Source: Oscillospiraceae bacterium
GTDB taxonomy: Bacteria; Bacillota; Clostridia; Oscillospirales; Oscillospiraceae
Direction: 5' to 3'
Assembly: GCA_902790375.1 (NCBI GenBank)
Contig: CADARY010000009.1
Location: 1 to 64,000, forward strand
Length of the DNA stretch: 64,000 nucleotides
Shown: positions 59,937 through 64,000 of the stretch, piece by piece
Position numbering within the stretch: the first letter of the stretch is position 1
Layout: the number at the start of each line of letters is the position of its first letter
Translations under genes and position numbers: made by a program
The notes under the pieces: model-generated
What the model saw: the letters and a program-made list of their open reading frames with translations, nothing else
What the model was told of the DNA's origin: nothing
The model's database searches: none

Positions 59937-62243
59937 ATGACAAACAGGACGGAAAGCAAAACCCCGGTCGCGCGGCAGATGCTGCGGCGGGGCGCGGCGC
60001 TTGCGGCGGTGTTCGGCGTGGGCGCGCTCGCTCTGCTGCTTGCGCGGCTGTATCATATCCAGATCACGGACCATGCCTTTTATGAGGAGCTTGCCATCTC
60101 CCAGCAGCTCCGCCAGGCGCCCGGCGCCGTCCGGCGCGGCGTCATCTATGACTGCAACGGGAACATCCTCGCGGCGAGCGCCTCGGTGGACAATGTCTAC
60201 CTCAGCCCCGCCGAGATCGACGCGAACGGCGAGAACCGGGAGCTGATCGCCCGGGAGCTTGCGCGCATCCTGGATCTGGAACCCAACGAGATCCTGGAAA
60301 AATCCAATCGCCGCGGGAGCTGGTATGTCACCGTCGCGCGCAAGATCGAAGCCGACAAGGCCGCCGAGATCCGCGCCTTCAAGACGGAAAAGCACATCAG
60401 CGGCGTGCGCCTGGAGACGGACAGCAAGCGCTATTACCCCAACGGCCGCCTCGCCTGCCATCTGCTGGGCTTCGTGGGGATGGACAATTACGGGCTCGAG
60501 GGCATCGAGGCCCGCTATGACAAGGCCCTCGCCGGGACGGCGGGCAAGAGCCTGAGGGCCACAAACGCCTACGGGGGCGAAATGCTCCTGCGCCGCTACG
60601 GGGAATACCGCCCCGGCCTTGACGGCTGCGACCTTGTGACCACCATCGACGCCAGCATCCAGTATTATGTGGAAAAGCACCTGCGCCAGGCGGCGCGGGA
60701 TTATGACGCCTTAAACGGCGCGGGGGCCATCGCCATGGACGTGAACACCGGCGCGGTGCTCGCCATGGCCTCCCTGGGGGACTATGACCCGAACGACTTC
60801 CTCGCGGTGAGCGAGAAGGCGCAGGCCGTCGTCGACGCCGCCGCGACACAGGAGGAGGCCGCGGCCCTGCTCGCCGAAGCCCAGGCCCGCCAGTGGCGCA
60901 ACAAGGCCCTGTCGGACACCTATGAGCCGGGCTCCACCTTCAAGATCATCACCCTCTCCATGGCGCTGGAGGAGGGAAAAACCGGCCTCGGCGACAGCTT
61001 CTACTGCGGCGGCAGCACGAGCGTGACCGGGCGCACAAGCCCCATCCGCTGCTGGAAGACCGAGGGCCACGGCAGCCAGACGCTCACCCAGGCGGTGCAG
61101 CACTCGTGCAACGTGGCCTTCGTGAACATCGGCCAGCGCGTCGGGGCTGAGCGCTTCTACGACTACTGCGAGGCCTTCGGCTTTCTCAGGCTCTCCGACG
61201 ATCCGGACGCCAGCCTCACCGCCCGCACGGGCATCGACCTGCAAGGCGAGAGCGGCAGCATCTGGTGGAGCAAGAATACCTTCTGCTCGCCGCGCAACCT
61301 CTCCCAGCTCGCCGCGGCCTCCTTCGGCCAGACCTTCACCATCACGCCGCTGCAGCTTGTCACGGCGGTGAGCGCCTGCGTCAACGGCGGGCGGCTCATG
61401 GAGCCCTATGTCGTGCAGCGCCTTATCGAGCCGGACGGCAGCGTCCGCTTCGAGCACGCGCCGAAGCTTGTGCGCCGCGTCATCAGCGAGAGCACCAGCC
61501 GCACGGTGCGCGGCATCCTCGAGCAGGTGGTGGGCGACCCGAAGGACGGCACCGGCCGCAACGCCGCCGTGCCCGGCTACCGCATCGGCGGCAAGACCGG
61601 CACCAGCGAGAAGGTGAGCCTTGAGGCCCGGACCGGGCAGAAGGAGTATATCGTCTCCTTCATCGGCTTTGCCCCGGCGGACGATCCGAAGATCGCCCTG
61701 CTCGTGTTTCTCGACACGCCGTCCGATCAGTCCGGCATCTACATCAGCGGCGGCCAGATGGCGGCCCCGGTGGTGGGGCGCATGCTGGCCGACATCCTGC
61801 CCTACCTCGGCGTGGAGCCCGCGCCGGAGGATGGCGGGACGAAAATGCCGGGCTGCCTCGGCCTTGACCTGCCGGAGGCGGCAGAGCGGCTGGAGGAGGC
61901 GGGCCTGCGCTTTCGCACGCGCGGCGGCGGCAGCACCGTGACCGACCAGCTCCCGGCGGCGGGGACGGAGATCGCCCCCGGCACCGAGATCATTCTGTAT
62001 TTTGACGCGGACATTTCCCCGGAGCTCGAGACCGTGCCGGAGCTGACCGGCATGAGCCTGAACGAGGCGCGGGATACCCTGTCCTATTACGGCCTCTATC
62101 TCAACGCGCTCAGCAGCATCAGCGATCCCGAAAAGCAGAGCGTGAGCGCCCAGAGCATCCCGGCGGGCACGGCGCTCTGTCACGGCAGCGTCGTGGAGGT
62201 CACGCTCATCGACAGCGACGAGGCGCTGCTTGGGCGATACTGA
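59937..62243 (+). CDS. penicillin-binding protein 2, SpoVD/FtsI type, with PASTA domains
   Basis: 768 residues. An N-terminal helix (about 20-40), dimerisation domain (RGVIYDCNGNILA), transpeptidase domain with catalytic Ser333 in STFKI, SxN motif SCN and KTGTS, and two PASTA domains at the C-terminus (about 640-768). In Clostridia this position holds FtsI or its sporulation paralogue SpoVD; PASTA at the end is frequent in both, so I leave the symbol open. The ATG at 59937 follows GGGGGCG. Beta-lactam target. Confidence 0.92.
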   Translation: MTNRTESKTPVARQMLRRGAALAAVFGVGALALLLARLYHIQITDHAFYEELAISQQLRQAPGAVRRGVIYDCNGNILAASASVDNVYLSPAEIDANGENRELIARELARILDLEPNEILEKSNRRGSWYVTVARKIEADKAAEIRAFKTEKHISGVRLETDSKRYYPNGRLACHLLGFVGMDNYGLEGIEARYDKALAGTAGKSLRATNAYGGEMLLRRYGEYRPGLDGCDLVTTIDASIQYYVEKHLRQAARDYDALNGAGAIAMDVNTGAVLAMASLGDYDPNDFLAVSEKAQAVVDAAATQEEAAALLAEAQARQWRNKALSDTYEPGSTFKIITLSMALEEGKTGLGDSFYCGGSTSVTGRTSPIRCWKTEGHGSQTLTQAVQHSCNVAFVNIGQRVGAERFYDYCEAFGFLRLSDDPDASLTARTGIDLQGESGSIWWSKNTFCSPRNLSQLAAASFGQTFTITPLQLVTAVSACVNGGRLMEPYVVQRLIEPDGSVRFEHAPKLVRRVISESTSRTVRGILEQVVGDPKDGTGRNAAVPGYRIGGKTGTSEKVSLEARTGQKEYIVSFIGFAPADDPKIALLVFLDTPSDQSGIYISGGQMAAPVVGRMLADILPYLGVEPAPEDGGTKMPGCLGLDLPEAAERLEEAGLRFRTRGGGSTVTDQLPAAGTEIAPGTEIILYFDADISPELETVPELTGMSLNEARDTLSYYGLYLNALSSISDPEKQSVSAQSIPAGTALCHGSVVEVTLIDSDEALLGRY

Positions 62244-62266
62244 AAAACAGATCGGAGGAAGACACT

Positions 62267-63724
62267 ATGAAGCTTGGAGAGCTGATCGCAAATCTGGAGG
62301 TGCTTGCGAGTACGGCGGACCCGGAGCTGGAGATCAGCGGCATCAGCTACGATTCGAGAAAAACGGAGCCCGGCGGGCTCTTCGTGGCCATCAAGGGCTT
62401 CGAGGCCGACGGGCACCGCTTCATCCCCAAGGCGCTGGAAAACGGCGCGGCGGCGGTCCTGTGCGAGGATGCCCCGACGGACGGCGCCCCCTATGTGCAG
62501 GTGAAGGACTGCCGCCATGCCCTCGCCATCGTGAGCCGGGATTTCTACGGCGATCCGGCGGGGGAGATGAAGCTCATCGGCTTTACCGGCACAAGCGGCA
62601 AGACCAGCTCCACCTACATCCTCAAGCACGTGCTTGAGAGCGCGGCGGGGGCGAAGGTGGGCCTGATCGGCACCAACGGCAACATGATCGGCGAGCGCGT
62701 CCTGCATACCGAGCACACCACGCCCGAGAGCCTGGAGCTGCATCAGCTCTTCCGCGAGATGCGCGACGCGGGCTGCACCCATGTGGTGATGGAGGTCTCG
62801 TCCCACTCGCTGGCCCTCTCCCGCGTGGCGGGCATCACCTTCGATGTGGCAGTGTTCACAAACCTCTCGCAGGATCATCTGGACCTGCACGGGACGATGG
62901 AGGAATACGCCGCCGCCAAGAAGAAAATCTTCTCCCAGTGCCGCCGCGGCTGCGTCAATATCGACGATGCGCGCGGGGCGTACATGGCCGAGGGCGCGCC
63001 CTGTCCCATCCTCCGCTACACGGCGGAGGGCCGGGAGGCGGAGCTCATGGCCAAGGATATCCGCCTCACTGCCGCCGGCGTGCGCTTTGCGGCGGTGCAC
63101 GGGGATGAGCTCGCGCTGACGAAGCTTGCGATCCCCGGCATGTTCTCGGTGTACAACGCCCTCGGCGTACTCGCGGCATGCCTCTCCCTCGGCCTGCCCC
63201 TTGCCGACGCCGCCGCAGGCGTCAGCAGCGCTCTCGGCGTCAAGGGCCGCATGGAGTCGGTGCCCACGGACGGGGACTATTCCATCATCATCGACTACTC
63301 CCACAAGCCGGACGCGCTGGAGAAGGCCCTCAAGGCCCTGCGCCCCGTGACGAAGGGACGGCTCATCGTGCTCTTCGGCTGCGGCGGCGACCGCGACCGC
63401 TTAAAGCGCCCCATCATGGGCCAAATCGCCGCCGACAACGCGGACCTCGTCATCGTCACGAGCGACAACCCCCGCACCGAGGATCCCATGGACATCATCC
63501 GAGAGATCCTGCCCGGGGTCAAAAGCCGCCGCAAGCCCTGCAAAATGATCTGCGACCGGCCGGAGGCCATCCGCTGGGCTATTGACAACGCGGGGGCCGG
63601 TGATGTAATATTGCTTGCCGGCAAGGGCCATGAGGATTACCAGATCATCGGGCATGAGAAGCGCCATATGGATGAGCGGGAGATCGTGGCGGACTGGCTG
63701 AAAGAGAGAAAAGAGCGGCGCTGA
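62267..63724 (+). CDS. murE: UDP-N-acetylmuramyl-tripeptide synthetase
   Basis: 485 residues. Three Mur ligase domains: ATP loop GFTGTSGKTSS (about 107-117), VMEVSSHSLAL, FTNLSQDHLD with carbamylated-lysine region, and SDNPRTEDP. DNPR is the signature of enzymes adding meso-diaminopimelate, so the wall should contain DAP. GGAGG precedes the ATG. Followed by mraY after 25 bp. Confidence 0.95.
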   Translation: MKLGELIANLEVLASTADPELEISGISYDSRKTEPGGLFVAIKGFEADGHRFIPKALENGAAAVLCEDAPTDGAPYVQVKDCRHALAIVSRDFYGDPAGEMKLIGFTGTSGKTSSTYILKHVLESAAGAKVGLIGTNGNMIGERVLHTEHTTPESLELHQLFREMRDAGCTHVVMEVSSHSLALSRVAGITFDVAVFTNLSQDHLDLHGTMEEYAAAKKKIFSQCRRGCVNIDDARGAYMAEGAPCPILRYTAEGREAELMAKDIRLTAAGVRFAAVHGDELALTKLAIPGMFSVYNALGVLAACLSLGLPLADAAAGVSSALGVKGRMESVPTDGDYSIIIDYSHKPDALEKALKALRPVTKGRLIVLFGCGGDRDRLKRPIMGQIAADNADLVIVTSDNPRTEDPMDIIREILPGVKSRRKPCKMICDRPEAIRWAIDNAGAGDVILLAGKGHEDYQIIGHEKRHMDEREIVADWLKERKERR

Positions 63725-63749
63725 GCCTCTCGGAACAACGGAGACGTTT

Positions 63750-64000
63750 ATGACCATCAAGCTGATTTGCGCCTTCGTGCTGGCCTTCCTGTTTGCCAGC
63801 GCGTTCGGAAAATTCTATGTCCCATGGCTCCGCCGTCAGAAGGCCGGGCAACAGATCAAAAGCGAGGTCGAGTGGCACAAGGCCAAGGCCGGCACCCCCA
63901 CCATGGGCGGCGTGATCTTCATTCTCGCGGTCATCCTGGTGTGCCTGACCGTCGGCTTCGACGGGATGCTGCACGGCCGCTTCGAGCATATCTTTGTGCT
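63750..64000 (+). CDS. mraY: phospho-N-acetylmuramoyl-pentapeptide transferase, 3' end beyond the window
   Basis: The first 83 codons are visible. Polytopic: one N-terminal helix, the KAGQQIKSEVEWHKAKAGTPTMGG motif (highly conserved substrate loop) and the start of a second helix. Makes lipid I from UDP-MurNAc-pentapeptide at the membrane. The start at 63750 is at the normal place for the family; the gene continues past base 64000. Confidence 0.93.
   Translation, partial: MTIKLICAFVLAFLFASAFGKFYVPWLRRQKAGQQIKSEVEWHKAKAGTPTMGGVIFILAVILVCLTVGFDGMLHGRFEHIFV

Overview
The window looks like chromosomal DNA from a GC-rich, spore-forming member of the Clostridia, most likely a gut Oscillospiraceae/Ruminococcaceae-type bacterium. 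The support is the sporulation genes (ylbJ, yqfC, yqfD, a SpoVD-like PBP with PASTA domains), Firmicutes gene order (yqfC-yqfD-phoH-ybeY-era-yqzL-recO-mutS2 and mraZ-rsmH-ftsL-PBP-murE-mraY), strong GGAGG ribosome binding sites, and the DNPR motif in MurE, which points to meso-DAP peptidoglycan. The species assignment is inference. There is no sign of prophage, insertion sequence, CRISPR array, rRNA or tRNA.

Layout. 1-7.5 kb: the end of a BspA-like leucine-rich-repeat surface protein, a GGDEF protein, a MATE exporter, an AraC regulator, a TIM-barrel sugar isomerase/epimerase and a pectinesterase. 7.6-33 kb: a large pectin/galacturonate utilisation locus. It has an LplB/LplC-type ABC importer with a long lipoprotein binding protein, two UgpC/MsmX-type ATPases, five small multi-pass membrane proteins of unknown function threaded among the transporter genes, GH28 and GH105 enzymes, KduI, a KduD-like dehydrogenase, an alpha/beta hydrolase, KDG aldolase, two KDG-kinase-like PfkB genes (one broken), UxaC, UxaB, UxaA, a GltD/NfnB-like oxidoreductase and a fumarylacetoacetase-family enzyme. 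33-36.4 kb: two paralogous lipoproteins (Pro/Thr stalk, Ig-like domain, zinc ribbon) and a membrane GGDEF protein. 36.6-38.6 kb: ssrA (tmRNA), a hairpin repeat array, cyclophilin, smpB and a small protein, all on the minus strand. 38.8-45.7 kb: NUDIX hydrolase, murA, rlmH, a DUF2007-like protein, phosphoglucomutase, a two-part chromate transporter and ylbJ. 45.8-64 kb: the core operons listed above plus HPr, an EamA exporter, uvrC, rsmD, coaD, a coiled-coil protein and the division/cell-wall cluster, which runs off the right edge inside mraY.

How the genes fit together. Pectin fragments would be bound by the lipoprotein and imported by the ABC system. They would then be de-esterified (pectinesterase, perhaps the alpha/beta hydrolase) and cleaved by GH28 and GH105, none of which has a visible signal peptide. 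Unsaturated uronate goes through KduI and KduD to 2-keto-3-deoxygluconate (KDG). Galacturonate goes through UxaC, UxaB and UxaA to KDG. KDG kinase and aldolase then give pyruvate and glyceraldehyde-3-phosphate. Two genes of this locus are interrupted in the sequence as given: the second AraC regulator (one-base frameshift) and the first KDG kinase (apparent internal deletion). Either could be real decay or an assembly error.

Most notable observations: the small four-helix membrane proteins embedded in the ABC locus; a set of intergenic hairpins with compensatory base changes between the ppi gene and ssrA; a family of paired-palindrome intergenic repeats present four times; and what looks like a fossil of a metallo-beta-lactamase-fold gene between murA and rlmH.
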